Notes under the pieces: generated by a model
What the model was told of the DNA's origin: nothing
Seen by the model: the letters and a program-made list of their open reading frames with translations, nothing else
The model's database searches: none
Part shown: piece after piece, positions 42,975-49,713 of the stretch
How positions within the stretch are numbered: position 1 is the first letter of the stretch
Layout of the letters: every line of letters begins with the position of its first letter
Program-made: the position numbers and the translations under genes
Assembly (NCBI GenBank): GCA_023419375.1
Contig: JAEZYD010000010.1
Coordinates: 62,001 to 126,000, forward strand
DNA length: 64,000 nt
Source of the DNA: Pseudomonadota bacterium
Lineage (GTDB): Bacteria > Desulfobacterota > Desulfovibrionia > Desulfovibrionales > Desulfovibrionaceae
Direction: 5' to 3'

Positions 42975-43484
42975 TCAGGCGCGTTGTAAATGCAGCAGGG
43001 CCGCAGCACCGGCAAAAATGGGGCGGCGCTCGTGCACCAGCGCATTGCATTGGTGCACAAGCCCCTGAATGCCGCCCCTTTGAATAAAACTTGCTTGAGG
43101 TGCCCCTTCTGCCGCTGCTGTTTTGCGTGCTTTTGTCAGTGCCATGAGGCCGCGCGCCGCCAGCGTTGCGGGCAGCTCGAGGTTGCGTTCCGCCAGCTTG
43201 AAATCAGCCACCAGGACCAGTTGGGCGCTCTCAAGCGCGAGCCGCAGCAGGGCCTCTGCCTGTGCCGCAGGCAGATAAAACAGTGCAAACGCCATGCGCA
43301 CATATGTCAGGGGCGCATGGCTGGCGCTTCGCAATGTCTGCACGTCAGGATTGAGCGGGGCGTGCGCGCAGGCATCCGGCCACGGCACCCGCCGCGCCAG
43401 CGCCGCCTGCGGAAAAAGTGCAGGGCAGGCAGGCAAAGTATCCAGGCTGGCTGCGGCAGGGGCTGACTCGGGGGCTGGCGTCAC
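42975..43484 (-). CDS. Methyltransferase-like protein lacking the SAM-binding N terminus (remnant?)
   Basis: The 169-residue product looks like the C-terminal part of a class I methyltransferase: FALFYLPAAQAEALLRLAL, LVLVADFKLAERNLELPA, and FIQRGGIQGLVH followed by FAGAAALLHLQ. The glycine-rich motif I that binds SAM is missing, and the upstream bases belong to the HD hydrolase gene. It starts with GTG in a GTGA overlap with that gene, and GGAGAA precedes the start, so it is probably translated. It may be a degenerate enzyme, or a specialised partner. Confidence in the family is moderate. Confidence 0.5.
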   Translation of the reverse strand: MTPAPESAPAAASLDTLPACPALFPQAALARRVPWPDACAHAPLNPDVQTLRSASHAPLTYVRMAFALFYLPAAQAEALLRLALESAQLVLVADFKLAERNLELPATLAARGLMALTKARKTAAAEGAPQASFIQRGGIQGLVHQCNALVHERRPIFAGAAALLHLQRA

Positions 43485-44275
43485 TGCGCGTTCTCCAGAA
43501 TATGCAGCAGATAGTCGCGGGCTTCGGCCTGTGGAACCGTGTCCGGCATGCCGCGCAGCAAGTTTTGCGCATGCCCGTCCTCAAGAAATTTGCGGCGGCT
43601 CGAAGCAAAGTGCAGATCAAAAAACCATGTTCCCAGCAGCAGACGAAAATCATTGACGCAACGCAGGTCGGCATAGGCCGCCACGCGGTTTTCGCGCACA
43701 GCCTTGAGAATCGCCTCGCTGGCGATGGTGGGGTCGTCCGGCTGTTGCAGCACCACTGTGGGATTATACGGGGCCGGGCCGCTCAGGTGCTCGTCCATGA
43801 CCCGCAGAATGTCCAGCTTGTCCGAATCGCGCACCACATTGGTGACCAGAGCGATATCCGCCGGCGTCCCATTGGGCAGGGCAAAACGGTTGTGCATGCC
43901 CACAGCCGCCATGACCAGCTTGCGCATTTGCGGTGTCTCGCCGACAAGGCGGCGCTCGGCCTTGAGAATCCGCACGCCCATCTGCCCGTGATTGCACGAT
44001 TCCCTGTCTCTGAACGTGTGGTAGCGCAAATACTGCTCAAAGCGGGCCACGTCATGATACAGCGCTGCCAGCAGGCAGGCCCGCGCAGTCTGCGGGTCAA
44101 AGCCTTCGCCTTCCACGGTATGCCGGGCATTTTCGAGCACTTCAAGGGAGTGCCGAAGTTTGAGATCCATGGGCGAGGCATCGCCCTGTTCCAGTGCCCT
44201 TTTGGCGGCGGCATATGAAGTAAACCACGCCAGATGCAAGGATATGTCGGCAGATATTGCGGCAGTGCAGTTCAT
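43481..44275 (-). CDS. HD-domain phosphohydrolase
   Basis: A 264-residue cytoplasmic protein. The metal-binding HD motif is in LRHSLEVLENA and AALYHDVARFEQYLRY; further ligands are likely in NHGQMGVRIL, AAVGMHNRFALP and RDSDKLDILRVMDEH. The pattern fits HD phosphohydrolases that act on nucleotides or related phosphate esters; the exact substrate is unknown. It is followed by an overlapping methyltransferase-like gene and preceded by the DUF3179 gene 67 bases away. Confidence 0.85.
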   Translation of the reverse strand: MNCTAAISADISLHLAWFTSYAAAKRALEQGDASPMDLKLRHSLEVLENARHTVEGEGFDPQTARACLLAALYHDVARFEQYLRYHTFRDRESCNHGQMGVRILKAERRLVGETPQMRKLVMAAVGMHNRFALPNGTPADIALVTNVVRDSDKLDILRVMDEHLSGPAPYNPTVVLQQPDDPTIASEAILKAVRENRVAAYADLRCVNDFRLLLGTWFFDLHFASSRRKFLEDGHAQNLLRGMPDTVPQAEARDYLLHILENAQ

Positions 44276-44342
44276 GGAAAATCAAATACGCTCTGCTCGT
44301 GCGCAATGCAAATGGCCTGGCCGGGGCAAGGTCGCTGTGGGG

Positions 44343-45512
44343 TTATTCCCCCGGAGGGGCGGGCGAGAGCAGCTTTTCCGGCACCTCGCCGGGGCCGGGA
44401 ATGACCAGTGTTTCCGGATTCATGCTGTACCATGCAAACCACATGGAATACGCGCCGTAAAACTGCGGCATGGACGCGCCCTTCATGTTGCCGTCAAGCG
44501 CCACGCCCGTGGCAGGATCCCACAGGCTGCGCGTGGTCAGATCAAGGAGCTTGCCGTTCTGGGCTACGAACAGGAATGGCTCCGCCCATATCTGGCGGTT
44601 AAAAATACGCACTACCTCAAGGCCCCTGTCATAGACGGCCAGCAGGGCATTGGGCCCCACAAAAAAATTCACGGCCCCTTTTTTGCGCACATAGCCTATG
44701 TCGATAGCCAACAGGTATCCCTCGTACTCAATGCACAGCATGGGCGTTTTACGGGCAAAGCGTTTGTCCATGCGCTCCACGGGATAAATGAGCCTGTCGT
44801 TATCGTAATAGGTTCCCTTGCGCAGGTAGTTGCCGTAGGGGTCGCGCCCGTAGGGCTTGTTGCCGTTAGGCTTGGCAAGTACCACGGCATGCGGGAAGGT
44901 GCGCTTTGCCGCGCCCCAGGTTGTCCAGTATACGGGCACCATGGGGAGTCCCCGGCCCAGCAGGGGGCCGTCAAAGGCCATGCCTGTTTCCTGCAGCCAG
45001 AGACTGCCGGAATTGCGGTCAATCAGAACACTGTTGCCGTCGTAGAGGCGGCCTTCCGTGTCAAAAATCAGATTCAGGCCCCCCATGGAAGAATCGTAGG
45101 CCATGAAGGTGCCGGTGGTGGGGCAGTAGGTGATGGCATAGGCCTTGTCGTCCACGATTTCGTTGACAATCTGATGCCAGACCATGATACGCTGCGGGTA
45201 AACGCGCGCGCCCCCTTGCAACATGGCGATAAAGACCACTTCATCATCGCTGAGGCTCAGGTTTGCATCCTGAATGCGGTCATAGCGCGGGCGGTACAGG
45301 GAGGGGATGGAGCCGTATTTGACGCCTGTTTCAATCAGTTTGCCGTTGATGGCGGCAAGCTCCTGCAAACTGCGCGGCCTGGCCTGAGCGTCATCGGCAT
45401 TCCAGAGGGCGGCCAGCGTGAACAGCGTGAGGGCCGCCGTGATCAGGCGCAGCGCCCGCCATGTGGGCAGGCAGGCTGGAAGCCGTGCAGGGCAAGGGCC
45501 TGGGATTGTCAC
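44343..45512 (-). CDS. DUF3179-family exported protein
   Basis: A 389-residue protein with a basic start and hydrophobic segment (LRLITAALTLFTLAALW) ending in ADDAQARP, a plausible signal peptide. The rest matches DUF3179: VVFIAMLQGGARVYPQRIM, YAITYCPTTGTFMAYD and the SLWLQETGMAFDGPLLG block. The start is GTG at 45512 in a GTGA overlap with the rfbD stop; the longer open frame runs back inside rfbD. The function of the family is not established. It is presumably periplasmic. Confidence 0.85.
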   Translation of the reverse strand: MTIPGPCPARLPACLPTWRALRLITAALTLFTLAALWNADDAQARPRSLQELAAINGKLIETGVKYGSIPSLYRPRYDRIQDANLSLSDDEVVFIAMLQGGARVYPQRIMVWHQIVNEIVDDKAYAITYCPTTGTFMAYDSSMGGLNLIFDTEGRLYDGNSVLIDRNSGSLWLQETGMAFDGPLLGRGLPMVPVYWTTWGAAKRTFPHAVVLAKPNGNKPYGRDPYGNYLRKGTYYDNDRLIYPVERMDKRFARKTPMLCIEYEGYLLAIDIGYVRKKGAVNFFVGPNALLAVYDRGLEVVRIFNRQIWAEPFLFVAQNGKLLDLTTRSLWDPATGVALDGNMKGASMPQFYGAYSMWFAWYSMNPETLVIPGPGEVPEKLLSPAPPGE

Positions 45513-46396
45513 TGCGTCCCGCCTTTGCTGGAGTGCGCGGGCAGGTAGTCGCTGAAAACATAATCTCGCAGGGCCTGGGGCCACGGACGCGGAGACTTGC
45601 CAAGAAAGGCGGCCAGCTTGCTGTTGTCCAGCACGGAAAACACGGGGCGGCGCGCTTTTTGAGGCCATTCCGCCGAATCAATGGGCACAACCCGGCACGG
45701 GGCACCGGCCAGAGAAACAGCCTCGCAAGCCAGATCACACCAGCTTGCCTGCCCGCCGTTCACCGCATGCCAGATGCCTGTGGCCCTTTTTTCGGCCAGG
45801 GCGATGCTCCAGTGCGCCAGATCAAGCGTGTAGGTGGGGGAGCCTGTCTGGTCATGCACCACGTTGATGGAGTCGCGGCGTTGGCAGGCGGCAAGGATGG
45901 TATCCACAAAATTTTTGCGGCCGGGGCCAAAAAGCCATGCCGTACGTATGACGCACGAGCGCTCCGGCAGTGTTTCCAGAACGGCCCTTTCGCCTTCAAG
46001 CTTGGTGCTGGCGTATACGGATGCCGGTTGCGGTGTATCCGTTTCTTTCCACGCGGTTTCTCCCGCGCCGGAAAAAATGAAGTCCGTGCTGAACTGCACA
46101 AGAAATCCGGTCCCCAGCGCCTTGAGGCAGCGCGCAATGGAGGCGGGCAAGGCACGGTTGACCTGGCAGGCTTCGTCCTTGTGGTCTTCGGCGTCATCAA
46201 CGCCTGTCCAGGCCACAGTGTTGAACACCACATCCGCCTGCGCCTCTGCAATGGCAGTTTGCAGAAACGCCATGTCCAGCAGATTGCCGTTTTCGCGGCC
46301 CAGTGTTGCAACTTCCCACTCGCGTGCTTTAAGCACTCGCGTCAGGGCCTGGCCCAGAAGGCCAGTTGCCCCCCCAAGTACCAGAGCTTTTGCCAT
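45509..46396 (-). CDS. rfbD: dTDP-4-dehydrorhamnose reductase
   Basis: Last step of dTDP-L-rhamnose synthesis, NAD(P)H-dependent. The 295-residue product begins ALVLGGATGLLGQALTRVL, then VFNTVAWTGVDDAEDHKDEA, which is the RfbD version of the NTAAYT-VD-AE block, QFSTDFIFSG with the catalytic threonine/serine region, and YASTKLEGER with the YxxxK pair. RTAWLFGPGRKNFVDTIL and NGGQASWCDLA complete it. The ATG at 46396 matches the family start; the open frame continues 87 codons upstream into the divergent promoter region and is rejected. The rest of the pathway (rfbBAC) is at 13.1-15.7 kb. Confidence 0.9.
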   Translation of the reverse strand: MAKALVLGGATGLLGQALTRVLKAREWEVATLGRENGNLLDMAFLQTAIAEAQADVVFNTVAWTGVDDAEDHKDEACQVNRALPASIARCLKALGTGFLVQFSTDFIFSGAGETAWKETDTPQPASVYASTKLEGERAVLETLPERSCVIRTAWLFGPGRKNFVDTILAACQRRDSINVVHDQTGSPTYTLDLAHWSIALAEKRATGIWHAVNGGQASWCDLACEAVSLAGAPCRVVPIDSAEWPQKARRPVFSVLDNSKLAAFLGKSPRPWPQALRDYVFSDYLPAHSSKGGTQ

Positions 46397-46592
46397 GCGA
46401 CCCCCAAGGTTTGCCCACCAACGCAGTGCTGGCGGTATCCATGCCATTCTCCGGCACATTATCCCCGCATTGATGCCGGGGTCAATACAATACAGACAGG
46501 TCAACATCAATTTCATACGAAGCCGCTTGGGCATTGCCAGCCGTATGCGGCCTCCTTGCTTCAAGGGCGCAAGTGACGTACAAAAAAGCCCC

Positions 46593-47384
46593 ATGAGACA
46601 CGCTATTCTTCTGGTCGCCTTTGGCGCAAGCAGCCCGCAGGGGCAGAACGCCCTCAAGGGCTTTGACGCCCTTGTGCGCCAGCGTTATCCCGGTATTCCG
46701 GTACGCTGGGCCTATACTTCGCTGCTCTTGCGCGAGCGCATGGCGCAGGCCCGCCAGAAGAGTGATTCCGTTTTTAAAGCAGTATGCCGTCTTGGGCTTG
46801 AGCGGTTCGAGGCAGTGGCGGTGCAGCCCTTGCAGACCATACCCGGTCAGGAGCATGGTGATGTGCGCGCTACGGTTGAAGAGGCCGCCGAGCACGAGCA
46901 TCTGCTCTGCCGGGTTGGCGCGCCCCTGCTGGCCACCGCGGACGATGTGCGCGCGACGGCGCGGGCGCTGGTGCGGCATCTGCCCGCCGAGCGCAGCGCG
47001 GATGAAGACGTGGTTTTTATGGGGCACGGCGCGGAACACGAGGCGGTTGCCCGCTATGTGGATCTGGCCAGCGCAGTGCACGAGCTTGACAGCCGCGTGC
47101 ATGTGGGGGCCATGAACGGCGCTGTGACGCTTGAAAGTATTTTGCCCAATCTCGCTTCACGCCGGGTATGGCTTATGCCGCTTTTGTCGGTGGTGGGCCG
47201 TCATGCTCTGGAGGACATGGCGGGCGAGAACGGGCACAGTTGGCGCAGTCGCATTGAGGCCCAAGGGCACCAATGCCTGCCCGTGCTCATGGGGACGGCG
47301 GAATACGCCGATGTGGCTGAAATATGGCTGCGGCATCTTGAGGATGCCGTGCAATCCCTTGCTGCTGGCTGGGAGAAGAGGTGA
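46593..47384 (+). CDS. cbiK: Sirohydrochlorin cobaltochelatase, CbiK type
   Basis: Inserts Co2+ into sirohydrochlorin for anaerobic B12 synthesis, and in sulfate reducers can also insert iron for siroheme. The protein starts HAILLVAFGASSPQGQNAL; catalytic and metal-binding histidines are expected in VVFMGHGAEHEAVARYVD and LMPLLSVVGRHALEDMAGE. At 263 residues with no signal peptide it corresponds to the cytoplasmic CbiK form of Desulfovibrio rather than the periplasmic heme-bound form. The ATG at 46593 is chosen by alignment; the frame stays open far upstream but antisense to rfbD. The next gene begins 3 bases after its stop. Confidence 0.92.
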   Translation: MRHAILLVAFGASSPQGQNALKGFDALVRQRYPGIPVRWAYTSLLLRERMAQARQKSDSVFKAVCRLGLERFEAVAVQPLQTIPGQEHGDVRATVEEAAEHEHLLCRVGAPLLATADDVRATARALVRHLPAERSADEDVVFMGHGAEHEAVARYVDLASAVHELDSRVHVGAMNGAVTLESILPNLASRRVWLMPLLSVVGRHALEDMAGENGHSWRSRIEAQGHQCLPVLMGTAEYADVAEIWLRHLEDAVQSLAAGWEKR

Positions 47385-47387
47385 CGT

Positions 47388-48227
47388 ATGCGCGGATTTT
47401 TGGCGGCTATACTGGTTTCAGGTTTGTTGTTGGGGGGATGCGGCGCTATGGGAACGGGTGATACCGGCCCCAAAGAAAAAGTGAACCTTGCGGCTGGCGT
47501 GCAAAACGCCAAGGCCAATGTCTTTAACCCCTACTTGCGTACTTCCTTGCCCAACCTGCGTACAAACGATGCAGAGAGCCAGGCCATGCTGCAAAAAATG
47601 GGCGGGCGCGCTACGTCCATTGAAGGTGAAGCTGCTTATCGGCCACAGTGGAAAAACGAGATATACCCGGTATTTTTTGGCGAACCCAAGGCTCCTCACG
47701 AAGTTCTGGTGCTGCTTGATTTTGCCTCGCCGCAGAGCGAGAAGGTCTGGCATGCCGTGGCTGAAGCCAGCCGCTCGGTTTCGCCCCAGCAGTGTAAGGT
47801 GGCGGTTTTCGCCAACAGCAAGGAATACTACGGAACTGACCTCATGGGCATGGGTATCTGGATTTCTTACTCCCGCCCCGGCCAGGGCATGGCCTACATG
47901 ACCTACGCGCTCTCGCGCTGGAACGAGATCAAGGCTGCCCAAAAGAAAAAAGGACACGTTGTGGCCTTTAACAACGAATACGACGCCACAGCGGAATCCA
48001 CTGACTTCCCCATCCACTACAGCTACATGAGCAAGCTGCGGCCCCCGGTGAACGCTGCCGAGGAGCTGGCCGTGGGCAAATACTGCTACAATGCGGGCAA
48101 TGTGAACCTGTATCAGGCCCAGCAGATTGCCCAGTATTATGGCATTAAAACCTTGCCCGCAGTGATTGTTGACGGCAATGTGCTGTCGTCCGTTTCTGCC
48201 AGCAGTATTCTGAAGGCAATGGAATAG
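47388..48227 (+). CDS. Thioredoxin-fold (DsbA-like) lipoprotein without a CxxC pair
   Basis: A 279-residue exported lipoprotein: the signal peptide FLAAILVSGLLLGGC ends in a lipobox with cysteine at residue 18. The mature part resembles a DsbA/thioredoxin fold, with VLVLLDFASPQSEKVWHAV where an active-site CxxC would normally follow, and IKTLPAVIVDGNVL with the conserved cis-proline segment. No CxxC is present, so a disulfide-exchange role is unlikely. It lies 3 bases after cbiK, and GAAGAGG serves as its ribosome site, so the two are co-transcribed and end at a shared terminator. Confidence 0.78.
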   Translation: MRGFLAAILVSGLLLGGCGAMGTGDTGPKEKVNLAAGVQNAKANVFNPYLRTSLPNLRTNDAESQAMLQKMGGRATSIEGEAAYRPQWKNEIYPVFFGEPKAPHEVLVLLDFASPQSEKVWHAVAEASRSVSPQQCKVAVFANSKEYYGTDLMGMGIWISYSRPGQGMAYMTYALSRWNEIKAAQKKKGHVVAFNNEYDATAESTDFPIHYSYMSKLRPPVNAAEELAVGKYCYNAGNVNLYQAQQIAQYYGIKTLPAVIVDGNVLSSVSASSILKAME

Positions 48228-48286
48228 CCGCCTGACACACACATTCAGACCGCCTCTGGCCTTCTGAAACTGCACGTATAATGCCG

Positions 48287-48319
48287 CAAAGCCCGCTTGA
48301 AAGAGCGGGCTTTGTTTTT
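48287..48319 (+). terminator. Intrinsic terminator of the cbiK-lipoprotein transcript
   Basis: An 11-base perfect stem (CAAAGCCCGCT with AGCGGGCTTTG) with a 6-base loop, followed by TTTTT. It lies 60 bases past the lipoprotein stop. Confidence 0.85.
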
Positions 48320-48373
48320 GCCATTCACGGACGGCAAAATCCGTTGCAGGGGCAGGAATCGGAATGGAGTGGA

Positions 48374-48508
48374 ATGAAGGGGCCGCAGGCAGTCATATGG
48401 CAGGCACTGGGTGCAGCCCTTTTTCTGGCAATACCATTTACCGGCAGGGCAGACTATAAGCTGCAAGATTATTGGGGCAGCGGCAAATTTTTTGTCTGTA
48501 CTAAATGA
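48374..48508 (+). CDS. Possible small exported protein, 44 residues
   Basis: From ATG at 48374 the frame gives MKGPQAVIWQALGAALFLAI, then PFTGRADYKLQDYWGSGKFF and VCTK. A hydrophobic stretch followed by GRA looks like a short signal peptide with cleavage before DYKLQ. GGAG lies 4 bases before the ATG. It starts 55 bases after a strong terminator, so it would need its own promoter, which I cannot see. No family is recognised, and the call could be wrong. Confidence 0.28.
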   Translation: MKGPQAVIWQALGAALFLAIPFTGRADYKLQDYWGSGKFFVCTK

Positions 48509-48584
48509 CTGGGCAAGAGGGCTTGCTGGCGCGTCAATACGCCCAATGCGACCCGCTCGCGTGGCGGCGAGGCGCAGGGAGCGG

Positions 48585-49280
48585 CTACAGCAGGTTGTGG
48601 TCGAGGCGGTAGATCATTTCAATGGGATTGAGCAGCACAATGCGCCTGCCTGCGCCCACAATAAGCCCCGCATTGCGAAACTGCTGCAAGGTGGCGCTGA
48701 CCGTGGGCTGGGTGGAGCCGACCATGGAGGCCAGTTGCTCCTGCGGAATGCTCAGCGGGATTTCGCAGGGCTTGTTCCAGCCCTCGGTGGTGCGCAGGGT
48801 TTCGTAGGCCAGAGAAATGAGCAGGCTTGCCAGCCGGTTGGCAACGTCGCTGTTCTGGCGGCGCACCAGATCGCCCATCTGGCGCAGTCTGCGCCCAAGC
48901 AGGGTGATGACGCTGCGCGCCAGCGGATAATGCTCCTGGAGCATGCTTTCAAAATCCTGCCGATTGATGGCGTACAGCACGGATGCGCTGGCCGTCTGCG
49001 CGCTGGCCTTGCGCGGGGAATTGTTCAGCACTTCTGAAATGCCGAATATTTCGCCCTTCATGCGCAGCGAGAAGGTCATTTCCTTACCTGCGCGGTCCAT
49101 GCAGAAAATACGTATCAGACCGGATTCTATATAAAAACAGGAGTCTCCCGCGTCACCCTCAAGAAAGACCATCTCATTCTTGGACAGCTCAAGGCGCTGG
49201 GCGTTTTTCAAAAAGGCGCTCTTGGCCTCGTCGATGCCCTTGAAAAAGTCTTCCTTTTCCAGATGCCAGAATGTGTCCAT
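48585..49280 (-). CDS. Crp/Fnr-family transcriptional regulator
   Basis: A 231-residue regulator. The cyclic-nucleotide-binding-like domain runs to about residue 120 (EGDAGDSCFYIESGLIRIFC, GEIFGISEVLNNSPRKASAQ). The C-terminal winged helix has its recognition region in IPQEQLASMVGSTQPTVSAT. The N-terminal cysteine cluster that makes Fnr an oxygen sensor is absent, so it is not Fnr; the arginine and serine of the cAMP site are only partly matched (SPRKASAQT), so the ligand may differ. It lies downstream of and on the same strand as the AprAB-like genes and probably regulates them. GGAAGGG precedes the ATG. Confidence 0.9.
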   Translation of the reverse strand: MDTFWHLEKEDFFKGIDEAKSAFLKNAQRLELSKNEMVFLEGDAGDSCFYIESGLIRIFCMDRAGKEMTFSLRMKGEIFGISEVLNNSPRKASAQTASASVLYAINRQDFESMLQEHYPLARSVITLLGRRLRQMGDLVRRQNSDVANRLASLLISLAYETLRTTEGWNKPCEIPLSIPQEQLASMVGSTQPTVSATLQQFRNAGLIVGAGRRIVLLNPIEMIYRLDHNLL

Positions 49281-49302
49281 GAGTGCCCTTCCCTGCGTGA
49301 TG

Positions 49303-49342
49303 CGCCAGCGTCCCGCCGTGCAGGAACGGCAGGACGCTGGCG
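49303..49342 (-). other. Stable hairpin between the AprB-like and Crp genes
   Basis: Outer arms CGCCAGCGTCC and GGACGCTGGCG pair over 11 bases, inner arms GCCGT and ACGGC over 5, around a 6-base loop with one mismatch. On the minus strand no T run follows, so it is not a classic terminator; it may protect the 3' end of the upstream message or reduce read-through into crp. On the plus strand TATTTT follows but no plus-strand gene ends here. Confidence 0.5.
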
Positions 49343-49368
49343 GCTATTTTCAATACTACTCTGCGCTA

Positions 49369-49698
49369 TCAGGCCTTGTCCAGCCTGTTCACATAGCGGT
49401 AGGTCTGTTCCTGCCCGTTGATATCGCGGCATTTCCAGATAATGAAGTTGGAGCCCATGATGGGGCGCAGCGTGGCCTTGAAGTAGCCCAACTGGTAGGG
49501 CATCTTGATTTCAAGCGCGCCTGCGGGGCAGGCCTTGATGCAGGACATGCAGTCCCAGCAGTCGCGGGCGGCCCGCAAGTAAGCCTTGCCCGTGGCGGGG
49601 TTCAGAGCCATGAGATCGCCGGGGCAGATTTCTTCGCAATGGGTTTCTTCGCGCCCGTTACAGCCGTTGCATTTGTGCGTGTCGATTTTCGGCGGCAT
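49369..49698 (-). CDS. AprB-like ferredoxin with two [4Fe-4S] clusters
   Basis: A 109-residue ferredoxin homologous to the beta subunit of adenylylsulfate reductase. Eight cluster cysteines are seen at 10, 13, 21 and 25 (CNGCNGREETHCEEICPGD) and 47, 50, 53 and 57 (CWDCMSCIKACPAGA). The segment after them, FKATLRPIMGSNFIIWKCRD, resembles the AprB beta-sheet, but the long C-terminal tail by which canonical AprB wraps AprA is short here. It follows the AprA-like gene, the reverse of the canonical aprB-aprA order, with a 15-base gap and AGGAGA before the ATG. It would pass electrons to or from the flavoprotein. Confidence 0.88.
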   Translation of the reverse strand: MPPKIDTHKCNGCNGREETHCEEICPGDLMALNPATGKAYLRAARDCWDCMSCIKACPAGALEIKMPYQLGYFKATLRPIMGSNFIIWKCRDINGQEQTYRYVNRLDKA

Positions 49699-49713
49699 TG
49701 TCTTTCTCCTGAC

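Larger units (their letters stand above)
48228..48584. other. Gap between the lipoprotein and Crp genes
   Basis: It holds the terminator of the cbiK transcript and, possibly, one tiny plus-strand gene (48374-48508). The rest has no recognisable signal. The Crp/Fnr gene ends at 48585 on the opposite strand and no T-tailed hairpin for it could be found here. Confidence 0.5.

Noticed and set aside
46397..46657. N-terminal extension of rfbD
   Set aside because: The extension has no similarity to RfbD, lies in the divergent promoter region with cbiK, and the internal ATG begins exactly at the NAD-binding motif.
48585..49280. Naming the Crp/Fnr gene fnr
   Set aside because: The N-terminal cysteine cluster required for an oxygen-sensing [4Fe-4S] site is missing.
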